A stretch of 64,000 nucleotides of DNA from Pseudomonadota bacterium (GTDB taxonomy: Bacteria; Pseudomonadota; Gammaproteobacteria; Burkholderiales; JAJZQI01). A program made the position numbers and the translations under genes. Location of the stretch: positions 39,011-103,010 of the forward strand of contig JAJZQI010000011.1 of assembly GCA_021851875.1 (NCBI GenBank). The letters are read 5' to 3'. How positions within the stretch are numbered: position 1 is the stretch's first letter; each line of letters starts with the position of its first letter. Below, one piece after another: positions 1-8,613 of this stretch. The notes under the pieces are model-generated. The model was not told where the DNA came from. It worked only from the letters and a program-made list of their open reading frames with translations, and made no database searches.

Positions 1-1051
1 GCGCCTGCTGCACCCACACAGCCGGCAGCATGGCGCCCGCCAGCAAACGCTCGCGCGACAATGGCTCGAATTCCTCCGGCCGCAGACGCAAGTCGTTCAG
101 ATGCAGCGCCCCGCCCTCGGCAGCGGTAATGACATAAGCGGCCGCACGCGCGGCAGCCGTACCGGGCAGCTCCACATCCGCCTCGCTCGCCAGTATCTGG
201 GCGGCCGCCTGCGCAGCCCAACGGGCCTCCGTGCCGGCGTTTTCGTCGAAATAGCCCGCCAGCCGGCCCACCCTGAAGCCGATCGCGCCGCGCCCCAGCT
301 GCGCCGCAACCGGCTCGGCCGGCCGCTGGGCACAGGCCGCATCCCGCCGGTCGGCGCCTTGCAGACAGTCGTACACCAGGGCAAGGTCGGCCGTATTGCC
401 GGCAAACGGCCCCAAGTGGTCGAAACTGTCGACAAAAGGGAAGCTGCCGCTGCGCGGCAGGCGCCCGTACGTCGGCTTGAGGCCGAAAATGCCGCACAGC
501 GAGGAAGGCACGCGGATGGAACCATTGGTATCGCTCCCCAGACTGAACGGCAGCAGCCCGGCCGCAACCGCCGCGGCCGAGCCGCCGGATGAACCGCCGG
601 CGCTGCGGTCGGTGTCGCGCGGATTGCGCGTGGCGCCGTAATGCGTGTTTTCGGTGGTAAAACCATAGGCCAGCGCATCCATATTCAGCGTACCGGCCAG
701 CAGCGCGCCCGCCTCGTGCATGCGGCTGACCAGCACGGCATCCTCGACCGCCGGCGGATTGCTGGCCAGCAGCCGGGCGCCGGCCAGAGTCGTCACTCCC
801 GCCACATCGAACAGGTTTTTCACCGCATAGGGCACCGCCGCCAATGGCGGCAAGGCCTTGCCGGCAGCCCGCGCCCTGTCTATCCGCTCCGCCTCGGCCA
901 GCATGCGCTCGCCGGTGACAGCGACAAAGGCATTGAGCCCCGCCGCCTGGCCGATGCGCGCCAGCGTGGAGTCGGCGATTTCCCGGGCGGATACCGCGCC
1001 GCGGGAAAATGCCTCGGCGCAAGCGCTGACGGTAAGCAGTTCGGCGCTCAT
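1..1051 (-). CDS. atzE: AtzE-type amidase (1-carboxybiuret hydrolase family), 3' end outside window
   Basis: Amidase-signature hydrolase, cut by the window's left edge; about 350 N-terminal residues of an expected ~450 are present. The Ser-cisSer-Lys triad is visible: Lys78 (VPYAVKNLFDVAG), Ser154 in AGGSSGGSAAAVAAG and nucleophile Ser178 in GSDTNGSIRVPSSLCG. The last motif is the form I associate with AtzE, which deaminates 1-carboxybiuret in the cyanurate pathway. The ATG at 1051 overlaps the atzG stop (ATGA), the usual AtzG-AtzE pairing. It is the most distal gene visible in the ureide operon; allophanate hydrolase or cyanurate hydrolase could lie beyond the edge. The amidase family is certain; the AtzE substrate is inferred from AtzG pairing and context. 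Confidence 0.88.
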   Translation of the reverse strand, partial: MSAELLTVSACAEAFSRGAVSAREIADSTLARIGQAAGLNAFVAVTGERMLAEAERIDRARAAGKALPPLAAVPYAVKNLFDVAGVTTLAGARLLASNPPAVEDAVLVSRMHEAGALLAGTLNMDALAYGFTTENTHYGATRNPRDTDRSAGGSSGGSAAAVAAGLLPFSLGSDTNGSIRVPSSLCGIFGLKPTYGRLPRSGSFPFVDSFDHLGPFAGNTADLALVYDCLQGADRRDAACAQRPAEPVAAQLGRGAIGFRVGRLAGYFDENAGTEARWAAQAAAQILASEADVELPGTAAARAAAYVITAAEGGALHLNDLRLRPEEFEPLSRERLLAGAMLPAVWVQQA

Positions 1052-1233
1052 AGACGATACACCGCGGCGGGTTCTTCGTCGATCGCATAATCGAGCCGGA
1101 TGAAGTGACCGGCCAGGGAGTCGAGCAGATAAAACTGTTGGCGCAACTGCATCAGACGTTGTTCGTCGACTTCCACTCCGTGCAGCGCCATCGCAGCCGC
1201 CAGATAGTTATCCAGCACTTTCTCATCAGCCAT
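1048..1233 (-). CDS. atzG: AtzG-like small subunit (DUF4089)
   Basis: A 61-residue protein beginning [19 protein letters not shown] and ending in [12 protein letters not shown]. It resembles DUF4089/AtzG, the small subunit that binds and stabilises AtzE amidases. I chose the ATG at 1233; the longer upstream reading gives a basic, unrelated extension overlapping the hydrolase gene. The gene overlaps the upstream hydrolase by 8 bp and the amidase start by 4 bp, so translation of the three is probably coupled. The short length and position immediately before an amidase are diagnostic of the family. No catalytic residues are expected. Confidence 0.85.
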   Translation of the reverse strand: MADEKVLDNYLAAAMALHGVEVDEQRLMQLRQQFYLLDSLAGHFIRLDYAIDEEPAAVYRL

Positions 1234-1918
1234 GAACGTTCTCCCGCGCACCCTGCAGCGCCGACAGAGGCGCCGTCCAACCGACAATTCCGCCTTGCGA
1301 GCGGATCATCGCCAAGGTTGCCTGTTTGAATTCGGGAAAATAGCTTTCCGTCGCATCCTCCACCAATAGGCATTCATAGCCCCGGTCATTGGCTTCCCGC
1401 ATGGTCGTCTGCACACATACCTCGGTCGTTACGCCGGCAAACAGCAAATGCGTGACGCCCGATTGCTGCAGCAAACTGCCCAGCTCGGTCGCATAGAACG
1501 CCCCCTTGCCCGGTTTGACGATCTCCAGCTCACCCGGCAAGGGGACCAGCTCCGGCACGAAATCGCTGCCGGCTTCGCCGTCGACCAGAATCCGCCCCAT
1601 CGGCCCCGCATCGCCGATTTTCAGCGCCGGCGAGCCGCGGTTCAGCTTGGCCGGCGGGCAGTCGGACAAATCGGCGGCGTGCGCCTCGCGCGTATGGGCG
1701 ATCAACATGCCCTGTGCGCGGCACCAGTCGAGCAATTGGCGCGCCACTTTTACCGTATCGGCCAAACGGCCGACATCGTTCCCCAGTGCCGCGCCGAACC
1801 CGCCCGGCTGAATGAAATCGCGTTGCATATCGATCATCACCAGAGCGGTTTTTTCTAGCGGCAGTTTATATGTGTGCGGCTGGGCGTCGATTTCCAGCCA
1901 GTGAATCGTGTGGCTCAT
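1226..1918 (-). CDS. Isochorismatase-fold amidohydrolase; candidate triuret hydrolase
   Basis: A 230-residue cysteine hydrolase with the family triad Asp30 (VMIDMQRDF), Lys135 ([10 protein letters not shown]) and Cys168 ([17 protein letters not shown]). It is a paralogue of the biuret hydrolase encoded at 3483-4172. Its neighbours are AtzG/AtzE on one side and the importer ATPase on the other (ATGA overlap at 1915-1918). Established knowledge: the Herbaspirillum triuret pathway uses a triuret hydrolase (TrtA) of this fold producing carboxybiuret, the AtzE substrate, alongside biuret hydrolase. The paired paralogues plus AtzEG fit that scheme, so TrtA activity is my best inference. Ureidoacrylate- or N-carbamoyl-type amidase activity is possible. 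Fold and catalytic residues are firm; substrate is not. Confidence 0.8.
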   Translation of the reverse strand: MSHTIHWLEIDAQPHTYKLPLEKTALVMIDMQRDFIQPGGFGAALGNDVGRLADTVKVARQLLDWCRAQGMLIAHTREAHAADLSDCPPAKLNRGSPALKIGDAGPMGRILVDGEAGSDFVPELVPLPGELEIVKPGKGAFYATELGSLLQQSGVTHLLFAGVTTEVCVQTTMREANDRGYECLLVEDATESYFPEFKQATLAMIRSQGGIVGWTAPLSALQGARENVHG

Positions 1919-3486
1919 GCTGTCGTCTCCCCGCGTTCATGACCGCCGGCCATATAATGCCCCAGCAGCCGGACATCGGCCTGTTCGGCCGCCGTTGCAA
2001 AAACGATACGCCCCTCGCTCATGACGGCGATGCGGTCCGACAGTTCCAGCAATTCATCCAGGTCCTCGCTCACCAGCAAAATGGCCGTCCCCGCTTCGCG
2101 CGCGGCCAGCAGACGCGCGTGGGTTTCCGCCACGGCATGGAAATCCAGCCCGAACACCGGGTTGGCGACAATCAGCACGTCCACCGCATGCGACAATTCG
2201 CGCGCCAGCACGGCACGCTGCACGTTGCCGCCCGACAAGGTATTCATTTTGGCGTCGATACCGGTGGTTTTAACCCGGAAGGTCTCGACATAACTGCGTG
2301 CCTGCTGGCGCAACGCCTTGCGTTTGAGCCAGCCGGCACGGGCCAGGGGAACCTGGTCGTAGTTGCGCAAGGCCATGTTGTCGGCCACCGACAGCGTGCC
2401 GACACAGGCGTTGCGCAAAGGCTCTTCCGGCAGGCTGTTGACCTTGTAGCGCAGCTGTTCCGCCCGGCTGGCCGAATACGGCTGCCCGCCCACCCACATG
2501 CTGCCGGCGGATTTCTGCCGCTGGCCGATCAGCACCTCCACCAGCTCTTTCTGGCCGTTACCGGATACCCCCGCAATGCCCAGGATTTCTCCCGGACGAA
2601 CGGCCAGATCGATGCCCGCCAGCACCTCAAGTCCGTTATTGCCTTCCGCGCGGAGATTCTCCACTACCAGGCGGGACGACTGATCTGCCACCGCTTTACG
2701 GGCCTGCCGCGTATTTTCGCTGCGGCTGAGCTGCCCGCCGACCATCATGTCGGCCATTTGTTCGACCGACAGGGCGGCGACGCTGCCGTGCCCGGCATAG
2801 CGTCCACGCCGCAACACGGTGACATCGTCGGCATAGGCCGTCACTTCGCGGAATTTGTGGGTAATGATCAGCACGCTCAGCTGCCCGCTGAGCGTGAGCG
2901 ACTTGATGTAGCCGAGCACTTCGTCCGCCTCGTCAGGCGTCAGCACCGAGGTGGGCTCGTCCAGAATCAGCAGACGCCGGCGCAGGTACAGCTGCTTGAT
3001 GATTTCCACCTTCTGCTTTTCCCCGGCCGCCAGCGCGCCGGCCGGTTTATCCAGCGGAATGCTAAATGGCAATGTCTCCATGAATGCCTGCAGGGCCTTG
3101 CGCTCCGCCGGCCAATTGAGTATGGCCGGCAGGCTGCCGCGGGCAATCACCAGATTCTCCGCCACGCTCATGCTCGGCACCAGGGTAAAATGCTGGTACA
3201 CCATGCCGATGCCCAATTCCGACGATTCCCGCGGACTGGGAATCGCCTCTTCCCGCCCATCCAACAAAATCGTGCCGCCGTCGGCCCGGTAAAACCCGAC
3301 CAGGCATTTCACCAGCGTCGACTTACCCGCGCCGTTTTCCCCCAGCAAGGCATGCACGCCGCCCGCAGGTATCGTCAGCGACACATCGTCCAGCGCCGCC
3401 ACATCGCCAAAGCGTTTGCTCAGCCCCAGTATCTCCAGCGCCATCGCTCCGGTGGCGACCGGCCGGGTGATGCCGATCGGTTTCAT
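1915..3486 (-). CDS. BMP-family ABC importer ATPase (two fused nucleotide-binding domains)
   Basis: Energy-coupling subunit of about 523 residues with two ABC domains. Domain 1 has a full Walker A (GENGAGKST, about residues 49-57), signature ([11 protein letters not shown]) and Walker B (LLILDEPTS). Domain 2 has a degenerate P-loop (GVSGNGQKE), signature [16 protein letters not shown] and degenerate Walker B ([13 protein letters not shown]), the pattern of nucleoside/ribose-type importers. The ATG at 3486 overlaps the biuret hydrolase stop (ATGA); an open frame extends further upstream but only over that gene. A later ATG ([12 protein letters not shown]) is an alternative start. Unusually, the gene lies between two hydrolase genes rather than beside the permeases, tying transport to catabolism. 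Confidence 0.92.
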   Translation of the reverse strand: MKPIGITRPVATGAMALEILGLSKRFGDVAALDDVSLTIPAGGVHALLGENGAGKSTLVKCLVGFYRADGGTILLDGREEAIPSPRESSELGIGMVYQHFTLVPSMSVAENLVIARGSLPAILNWPAERKALQAFMETLPFSIPLDKPAGALAAGEKQKVEIIKQLYLRRRLLILDEPTSVLTPDEADEVLGYIKSLTLSGQLSVLIITHKFREVTAYADDVTVLRRGRYAGHGSVAALSVEQMADMMVGGQLSRSENTRQARKAVADQSSRLVVENLRAEGNNGLEVLAGIDLAVRPGEILGIAGVSGNGQKELVEVLIGQRQKSAGSMWVGGQPYSASRAEQLRYKVNSLPEEPLRNACVGTLSVADNMALRNYDQVPLARAGWLKRKALRQQARSYVETFRVKTTGIDAKMNTLSGGNVQRAVLARELSHAVDVLIVANPVFGLDFHAVAETHARLLAAREAGTAILLVSEDLDELLELSDRIAVMSEGRIVFATAAEQADVRLLGHYMAGGHERGETTA

Positions 3487-4172
3487 CGCGGCAGCCCTCC
3501 CAGTACCTGCTCCCCGTTCGTCACGGCGCCAAAGACGCCGCCTTGCATCTTGATCATCTGCAAGGCGGCCAGGTGATTGCCGTGATCCGTCGCGCCGCAG
3601 CCATCCGACACCAGCAGGCATTCAAAGCCCCGGTCATTGGCATCCCGCATGGTGGTGTGCACGCACACATCGGTGGTGATGCCGGTGAGAATCAGATTGC
3701 GAATACCCCGGGTACGCAGGACGAGTTCCAGATCGGTGGCGTAAAACGACCCCTTGCCCGGTTTGTCGATGACCACCTCGCCGGCAAGCGGCTGCAGCTC
3801 CGGAATGATTTCCCAGCCCGGTTCGCCGCGCACCAGCACCCTGCCGCACGGGCCGGCATCGCCGATTCCCGCGCCGATGCGCTGCGAGCGCCAGCGCTTG
3901 TTGGCGGGCAAATCGGATAAATCCGGCCGGTGTCCTTCGCGGGTATGCACAATCAGGCAGCCGAGCTGCCGCATGCTGCTCAGCAGCTCGGCGATGACCG
4001 GGATCGGTGCGCGCGTCAGACTCAGGTCATAGCCCATCTGATCGACGTAACCGCCGTGGCCGCAAAAATCCGTCTGCATGTCGATCACCACCAGAGCGGT
4101 ATTGGCCGCTTCGAGCTGGCCGTCGAATGGCCAGGGATAAGGATCGGCCTGGATGAAACGTGCTTGTGACAT
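3483..4172 (-). CDS. biuH: Biuret hydrolase (isochorismatase fold)
   Basis: A 229-residue amidohydrolase expected to convert biuret to allophanate and ammonia. The triad is Asp31 (VVIDMQTDF), Lys137 ([17 protein letters not shown]) and Cys170 ([18 protein letters not shown]). The stretches [20 protein letters not shown] and [10 protein letters not shown] match what I recall of characterised Rhizobium BiuH, and the spacing of the triad is also as I recall. It follows the second permease gene by 9 bp and overlaps the ATPase start. A biuret hydrolase inside an ABC transporter operon implies the imported solute is a biuret-like ureide. Family confidence is high; BiuH specificity is good but untested. 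Confidence 0.88.
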   Translation of the reverse strand: MSQARFIQADPYPWPFDGQLEAANTALVVIDMQTDFCGHGGYVDQMGYDLSLTRAPIPVIAELLSSMRQLGCLIVHTREGHRPDLSDLPANKRWRSQRIGAGIGDAGPCGRVLVRGEPGWEIIPELQPLAGEVVIDKPGKGSFYATDLELVLRTRGIRNLILTGITTDVCVHTTMRDANDRGFECLLVSDGCGATDHGNHLAALQMIKMQGGVFGAVTNGEQVLGGLPR

Positions 4173-4181
4173 AAGATCTCC

Positions 4182-5108
4182 CTAGCGTACCAGCGACAAT
4201 TCGCCCGGCGCGCCTTGCAACGTTCTGTTCGGCGCACAGGTTGCGATCAGAATCGCCAGGGTGAGGAAATAGGGTGCCGCGTTGAGCAGGTAATAGGCCG
4301 AGGTGATGCCGATCGACTGCAAAGCCGGCCCCAACGCGCCGGCGGCGCCGAACAGCAGGGAGGCCCACAGGCAGCGCAAGGGTTCCCAGCGGGCGAAGAT
4401 CACCAGCGCCACCGCGATGATGCCCTGCCCTGACGACAAGCCCTCATTCCAGCTGCCGGGGTAATACAGCGACAGAAAAGCGCCGCCGATGCCGGCCAGG
4501 AATCCGCCCAGCATGGTGGCCGAAATCCGCGTGGGCAGCACCGGGTAGCCCAATGCCCTGGCCGCATCCTCGCTGTCGCCGACAATGCGCAGGCGCATGC
4601 CCCAGCGGGTGTAGCGAAAGGCGTAATGCAGCACGAAGGCCAGCAGCACGCCCAGCAAAAACAGCGGATTGATTTGCAGCGCCGAGCGTATTTGCGGGCT
4701 GTCGCTCCAGAAACCGAACGGAATCGCTCCCAAGGTCGGCGCTTGCGGCTGGATCAATGGTTTGCCCAGCAGAAACGCCAGGCCGATGCCCAGCAGCATG
4801 ATGCTGATGCCGATGGCGATGTCATTCACCCGCGGCATGCTGCAAAGCAAGCCGTGCAATAGACCGAACAGCGCTCCCACCAGGCCGGCCGCCAGCACGC
4901 CGAGCCAGGGCGATCCGCTCGCCAAAGAGGTGGCGTAGCCGGCCATGGCCCCCATCACCAGCACCCCCTCCAGCCCGAGATTGATGCGGCCGGATTTCTC
5001 CGTAATGCACTCGCCCAGACTCACCAGCAGATACGGCGTACTGACCCGTATCGCGCCGGCCAGCACCTCCAGCGGGATACCCCACAAACCCAGCCCGGAA
5101 CCCGTCAT
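4182..5108 (-). CDS. BMP-type ABC importer permease 2
   Basis: A 308-residue polytopic permease of the BPD_transp_2 (BMP/nucleoside) type. The conserved N-terminal region ITEKSGRINLGLEGVLVMGA is characteristic, followed by about eight hydrophobic segments and the cytoplasmic loop RIVGDSEDAARALGYPV that contacts the ATPase. The true start is the ATG at 5108, overlapping the stop of permease 1 (ATGA); a longer frame runs back into that gene but is not protein-like. It forms the heterodimeric channel with the product of 5105-6187. Confidence 0.92.
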   Translation of the reverse strand: MTGSGLGLWGIPLEVLAGAIRVSTPYLLVSLGECITEKSGRINLGLEGVLVMGAMAGYATSLASGSPWLGVLAAGLVGALFGLLHGLLCSMPRVNDIAIGISIMLLGIGLAFLLGKPLIQPQAPTLGAIPFGFWSDSPQIRSALQINPLFLLGVLLAFVLHYAFRYTRWGMRLRIVGDSEDAARALGYPVLPTRISATMLGGFLAGIGGAFLSLYYPGSWNEGLSSGQGIIAVALVIFARWEPLRCLWASLLFGAAGALGPALQSIGITSAYYLLNAAPYFLTLAILIATCAPNRTLQGAPGELSLVR

Positions 5109-6187
5109 GCTGCCCCTCCCGCTTTTGCCGCCACTGGCGTGAGGCGAAATAGTTGCCGGCCGCGCAGCGTTTCGCTGGCGATAATGACGACAAAGGCGAT
5201 CCCCTGCAGCACCAGCACCACCGCATCCGGCACATCCAGGCGCCGCTGCAGCATACCGCCGGCCGCTTCCAGTCCGCCGATCAGAATGGCCACCGGAATC
5301 ACCGCCAGGGCATTCTGCCGCGCCATGAAGGCCACCAGGATGCCGGTATAGCCGTAGCCGGACACCACCGAGGCGTTGGCCGATCCCTGCACCGCCGCCA
5401 CCTCGATGGCGCCGGCCAGCCCTGCAGCGGCACCGCCCATGGCCGCCGCGCCCGTGACCCAAAGGCCCACGCGCAAGCCGGCCATTTGCGCCGCACGCAC
5501 GTTGCCGCCAATCAGCCGCAAGGAAAATCCGCTGGTGGTGAACGTCAGCACGATCCAGCTGATCAGGGCAAACAGCACGCCGATCAGCAGCCCGTAATGC
5601 ACATCCATACCCGGCAGATTGCCGATCATGTTGTTGTCGCCGATGGGCCGGGTGGAGGGTTTGTTAAGGCTGTCCGGATCTTTCAGCGGACCCTCGACAA
5701 AGTAGTTGAGCAAGGCGATGCCGATGTAGGAAAACAGCAGGCTGCTGATCGTCTCGTTCACCCCGCGATAATTGCGCAGCCAGCCCGACAAGCCGACCCA
5801 GACAGCACCGCACAGCATACCTGCAAGCAGCACGCCGGCCTGAACGACATGCGGCGCGGCCCCCTGCAGGGCGATCCCCCCCACCGCTCCGGCCAGCGCG
5901 CCCAGCGCCAACGCACCCTCCGCTCCGATCATGACCATGCCGGCCTGCGCCGGAATGGCCACCGCCAGCCCGGTCAGGATCAGCGGCGACGCGCGCAGCA
6001 GCGTGTTTTGCCAGGCAAAAGCCGAACCGAAGCCGCCCTGATACAGCAGACCGGAAACCTCTGCCGGCGACTGGCCGATGAGCGCCACAAAAGCCGCGAA
6101 CAGGATCAGAATGATAAGCGCAACCGTCAACGGCAGCCAGATGCGCTGCAGCAGCCATGCACCGTAGTCACTGATTGAACTGCGCAT
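5105..6187 (-). CDS. BMP-type ABC importer permease 1
   Basis: A 360-residue permease of the nucleoside-importer type with an N-terminal membrane anchor (LTVALIILILFAAFVALIG) and a conserved core including LTGLAVAIPAQAGMVMIGAEG and RGVNETISSLLFSYIG. The loop RLIGGNVRAAQMAGLRVG is the ATPase-coupling helix region. It is separated from the upstream binding-protein gene by 48 bp containing a hairpin. The pair of a longer NupP-like and shorter NupQ-like permease is standard for importers served by BMP binding proteins. Confidence 0.92.
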   Translation of the reverse strand: MRSSISDYGAWLLQRIWLPLTVALIILILFAAFVALIGQSPAEVSGLLYQGGFGSAFAWQNTLLRASPLILTGLAVAIPAQAGMVMIGAEGALALGALAGAVGGIALQGAAPHVVQAGVLLAGMLCGAVWVGLSGWLRNYRGVNETISSLLFSYIGIALLNYFVEGPLKDPDSLNKPSTRPIGDNNMIGNLPGMDVHYGLLIGVLFALISWIVLTFTTSGFSLRLIGGNVRAAQMAGLRVGLWVTGAAAMGGAAAGLAGAIEVAAVQGSANASVVSGYGYTGILVAFMARQNALAVIPVAILIGGLEAAGGMLQRRLDVPDAVVLVLQGIAFVVIIASETLRGRQLFRLTPVAAKAGGAA

Positions 6188-6202
6188 AGAATTCTTTCAG
6201 AT

Positions 6203-6225
6203 GCCTCCCGCGCAAAACGGGAGGC
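6203..6225 (-). other. Hairpin between binding-protein and permease genes
   Basis: Perfect 8-bp stem GCCTCCCG/CGGGAGGC with a 7-nt loop, in the 48-bp gap after the substrate-binding protein. There is no following T-run, so it is more likely an mRNA-stabilising or processing hairpin than a strict terminator. Such structures commonly raise binding-protein abundance over permeases. Confidence 0.6.
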
Positions 6226-6235
6226 CTGTACACAC

Positions 6236-7360
6236 TCAGATTTTGCCGACCACGCCGGCCACCAGATAATTCATCTGTTCCAATACCGGGTCCTGCTGTC
6301 CCAACTTCACGCCTTCGGCCACCGCCACTTTACCGGCATTGTCCTTCAGCGGTCCCTTGAAGATGACGAAGTCGCCCTTCATCATGCCGGCCTTGGCGCC
6401 GTCCGCCATTTTCTTGGCCTTGTCCGAAACCGCCTTGCCGTAGGGGCTCATCTTCACAAATCCCTCCTTCAAGCCGCCGCGCAGGAAATTTACCGGCGCT
6501 TTGCCCGCCACAGCGGCATCGGTCAGGATCTTGTAGGGCGTGGCCCAATTCCACTCCGCGCCGGTCAGGTAACCCTTGGGCGCCAGACTGGCCTGGTTGG
6601 CGTGATAACCGCAGGTATAGACGCCGCGTTTTTCAGCCGTTTCGACAATCACCTTGGGCCCGTCCACATGGCAGGTCAGCACGTCGCAGCCCTGGTCGAT
6701 CAGGCTGTTGGCCGCTTCCGCCTCTTTCACCGGCAACGACCAGTCGCCGGTGAAAATCACATGCGTGGTAATCGACGGATCGATCGACTGCGCCCCGAGC
6801 GTAAAGGCATTGATATTGCGCAGCACCTGCGGAATCGGCTTGGCGGCAATAAAACCCAGCTTCTTGGACTTGCTCGCGTGAGCGGCGACAATGCCGCTGA
6901 GGTATTCGCACTCGTCGATGTAGCCGAAGAAACTGCTGATATTTTTCGGGTCCTTGTCGGTCCACAAACCGCCGCAGTGAGCGAAATGCACAGCGGGATA
7001 TTTCGCCGCCATTTTCAGCACGTGCGGATTGAAATAGCCGAACGAGGTGGCAAACACCATTTTCGCGCCGTCTTCGTTGATCATGGCTTCCATGGTTTTT
7101 TGCACCGCCACCGTCTCGGGCACTTTTTCTTCTTCCACCACCTTCAGGCCGGGCATTTTTTTCAGGCTGGCCGCCGCTTCCGCATGCGACTGGTTATAGC
7201 CGTAATCGCTGCGCGAACCGACGTAAACCACGCCGATGGTGTATTTGCCCGCCGCCTGCGCCTGCTTGAATGAAAGCGGCCCCAGCGCCGTCATGGCAAC
7301 AGCCGCCCCTGCGGTTTGCATGAAGCGTCTGCGCGACGCCGAGAATTTTGCTTTGCTCAT
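6236..7360 (-). CDS. BMP-family substrate-binding protein, probably Tat-exported
   Basis: Periplasmic solute receptor of 374 residues. The N-terminus carries a twin-arginine signal (SRRRFMQTAG followed by a hydrophobic stretch and AQA cleavage site near residue 36). The mature protein begins GKYTIGVVYVGSRSDYGYNQSH, typical of BMP/Med-type receptors, with conserved FATSFGYFNPHVLKMA and CHVDGPKVIVETAEKRGVY. Family members bind nucleosides, purines or related ring and ureide compounds. Its ATG at 7360 has GGGAG upstream, 29 bp after the outer-membrane protein gene. Substrate is inferred from the co-operonic biuret/AtzE hydrolases. Confidence 0.9.
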   Translation of the reverse strand: MSKAKFSASRRRFMQTAGAAVAMTALGPLSFKQAQAAGKYTIGVVYVGSRSDYGYNQSHAEAAASLKKMPGLKVVEEEKVPETVAVQKTMEAMINEDGAKMVFATSFGYFNPHVLKMAAKYPAVHFAHCGGLWTDKDPKNISSFFGYIDECEYLSGIVAAHASKSKKLGFIAAKPIPQVLRNINAFTLGAQSIDPSITTHVIFTGDWSLPVKEAEAANSLIDQGCDVLTCHVDGPKVIVETAEKRGVYTCGYHANQASLAPKGYLTGAEWNWATPYKILTDAAVAGKAPVNFLRGGLKEGFVKMSPYGKAVSDKAKKMADGAKAGMMKGDFVIFKGPLKDNAGKVAVAEGVKLGQQDPVLEQMNYLVAGVVGKI

Positions 7361-7389
7361 GATTCAGACTCCCGATTCAGTGTCAGCCA

Positions 7390-8250
7390 TTAGAAGTGCA
7401 TTTCCAACGCCAGCATCGGTGCGTTGGTCTTGCCGTAGTTGTTGGGGTTGCCGCCAAACTTGTTGTTCCAGTATTCATATCCCACACCGGCGTAGAACGT
7501 TTTCGGCTTATCGGCAAATTTACCCACATCGAACATCAGATACGCCCGCATCAATGTCTCGGCCTTGGTGTCGAAACCGAAGCCATCCTTGCCTTTGGGC
7601 CCGATATAATCGAGAAAGCCATCGAACTTGGCGCCGATCGAATCAAGCGGAATTCCCCAAGCAAGGCTCACGCCATACGTCGGATCGAAATCGACACTGG
7701 TGCCGACGATCCCGTTGTGGTTTTTCTCCGTCCGGTACAGCAGACTGACGTCGAAAAACCCCGGCACATCGAATTTAAGCGTCGGGCCGATGACGAATTT
7801 GCGCACACGCGGCCCGAATGCATCGTCTTTGGAGTTCAGATCAAAACCGGCGGTAATGGCGACATCCTTGACCGGCCCGAAGGCGAATGATTTGCCCGTT
7901 ACCGCGCCCAACAGCAATTGATGCCGGTATACGGCGTACACTTCCTGCGCGCCGCCACCGCCGCCGGCAGCCGGATCGTTATGATCCGAAGCGAGGAAAT
8001 CCGCGGTGAAGAAATTGATGCCGTACTTGTAACCGCTGACATAGGTGAAGTTCAGGATATTTTTGTGGATATCGGTGGTACCGCAGCACGGCTCATGGAA
8101 CTTATCCCCGACACGATAGCCGATCGAGGCATCCGACCAGTCTGCAGCAAACGCCGGCAGCCCTCCTCCCGCCAGACATATCGCCGCCGCGATCGCCTGG
8201 GCAACCCGCTTGCGCGGGTGCGGCCTTTCCTGGCAAGTTAATTTCCGCAT
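7390..8250 (-). CDS. Tsx-like nucleoside-type outer-membrane channel
   Basis: About 286 residues, with a signal peptide (basic start, AIAAAICLAGGGLPAFA, cleavage near residue 35) and a beta-rich mature region with alternating aromatic strands ending in LALEMHF, a C-terminal aromatic as expected for an outer-membrane barrel. Segments such as KNILNFTYVSGYKYGINFFT and FYAGVGYEYWNNKFG recall Tsx/OmpK-family nucleoside channels. I start at the ATG at 8250, 7 nt behind GGGAG; a GTG immediately upstream (8253) is possible. As the first gene of the operon it probably carries the ABC importer's substrate across the outer membrane. Confidence 0.82.
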   Translation of the reverse strand: MRKLTCQERPHPRKRVAQAIAAAICLAGGGLPAFAADWSDASIGYRVGDKFHEPCCGTTDIHKNILNFTYVSGYKYGINFFTADFLASDHNDPAAGGGGGAQEVYAVYRHQLLLGAVTGKSFAFGPVKDVAITAGFDLNSKDDAFGPRVRKFVIGPTLKFDVPGFFDVSLLYRTEKNHNGIVGTSVDFDPTYGVSLAWGIPLDSIGAKFDGFLDYIGPKGKDGFGFDTKAETLMRAYLMFDVGKFADKPKTFYAGVGYEYWNNKFGGNPNNYGKTNAPMLALEMHF

Positions 8251-8293
8251 CACTGCACTCCCTTTCTGATAACTGAAAATTCGAGAATTAAAC

Positions 8294-8304
8294 GGGTATA
8301 CAAC
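8294..8304. promoter_or_regulatory. TTGTATACAA-like half-operator, site 1
   Basis: GGGTATACAAC matches 8 of 10 bases of the TTGTATACAA palindrome seen intact at 8347-8358. It lies 44 bp upstream of the Tsx-like gene start, where a bound repressor could block transcription. Confidence 0.45.
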
Positions 8305-8346
8305 TGCCCGCCGCTAACTCTGACAAATACGCCGGGCCGCCTTAGT

Positions 8347-8358
8347 GTTGTATACAAC
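8347..8358. promoter_or_regulatory. Perfect 12-bp palindromic operator, site 2
   Basis: GTTGTATACAAC is a perfect palindrome in the divergent intergenic region, the size and style of GntR/FCD-family operators. Three degenerate copies surround it, at 8294-8304, 8389-8399 and 8435-8445. The likely ligand is the divergently encoded regulator at 8614. Confidence 0.65.
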
Positions 8359-8388
8359 GATACATACAAATAACGTGCCAACACAAAT

Positions 8389-8399
8389 ATTTATACAAC
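8389..8399. promoter_or_regulatory. TTGTATACAA-like half-operator, site 3
   Basis: ATTTATACAAC keeps the right half (TATACAAC) of the palindrome; 8 of 10 core bases match. Confidence 0.4.
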
Positions 8400-8434
8400 A
8401 ACATAATGTATTTAAATAAATTTAATTTAATTCA

Positions 8435-8445
8435 TTGCATACAAC
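8435..8445. promoter_or_regulatory. TTGTATACAA-like operator, site 4
   Basis: TTGCATACAAC differs from the site-2 sequence at one base of the core. It is followed by AT-rich DNA toward the regulator gene. Confidence 0.5.
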
Positions 8446-8486
8446 AAGAAACACAACTCGGCTCAATAAGAGTCGAAATGAACACC

Positions 8487-8532
8487 CAAATCGGTGCATA
8501 AAGATGAAAATGGGGAACAAATTGGTGCACCA
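8487..8532. promoter_or_regulatory. Second operator type: paired CAAATYGGTGCA repeats with a TGGTGCACCA palindrome
   Basis: CAAATCGGTGCA (8487-8498) and CAAATTGGTGCA (8518-8529) are direct repeats 31 bp apart, about three helical turns. The second continues into the perfect palindrome TGGTGCACCA (8523-8532), a sequence style typical of FadR/LldR-type FCD regulators (TGGT-N-ACCA). It sits just upstream of the regulator's own -10 box, suggesting autoregulation or a second regulator. Confidence 0.5.
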
Positions 8533-8554
8533 CACAATCAATATGCGATAGGGC

Positions 8555-8560
8555 TATAAT
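8555..8560 (+). promoter_or_regulatory. Consensus -10 box of the GntR gene
   Basis: TATAAT, 54 bp before the regulator start; no good -35 is visible at 17-bp spacing, consistent with an activated or weak promoter. The palindrome at 8523-8532 overlaps the expected -35 region. Confidence 0.5.
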
Positions 8561-8613
8561 GGAACAGCGCTACTCCGCGATATGGACTTTCCTCCCCAAG
8601 CAGAACAGACATA

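Noticed and set aside
1870..3576. 568-codon open frame on the plus strand
   Set aside because: Exact antisense of the ABC ATPase gene; composition is His/Arg/Gln-rich with no domain, as expected of a GC-rich shadow frame.
8389..8445. AT-rich tract as a replication origin or horizontally acquired edge
   Set aside because: Only about 60 bp, no DnaA-box cluster or integrase; better explained as a promoter/operator region.
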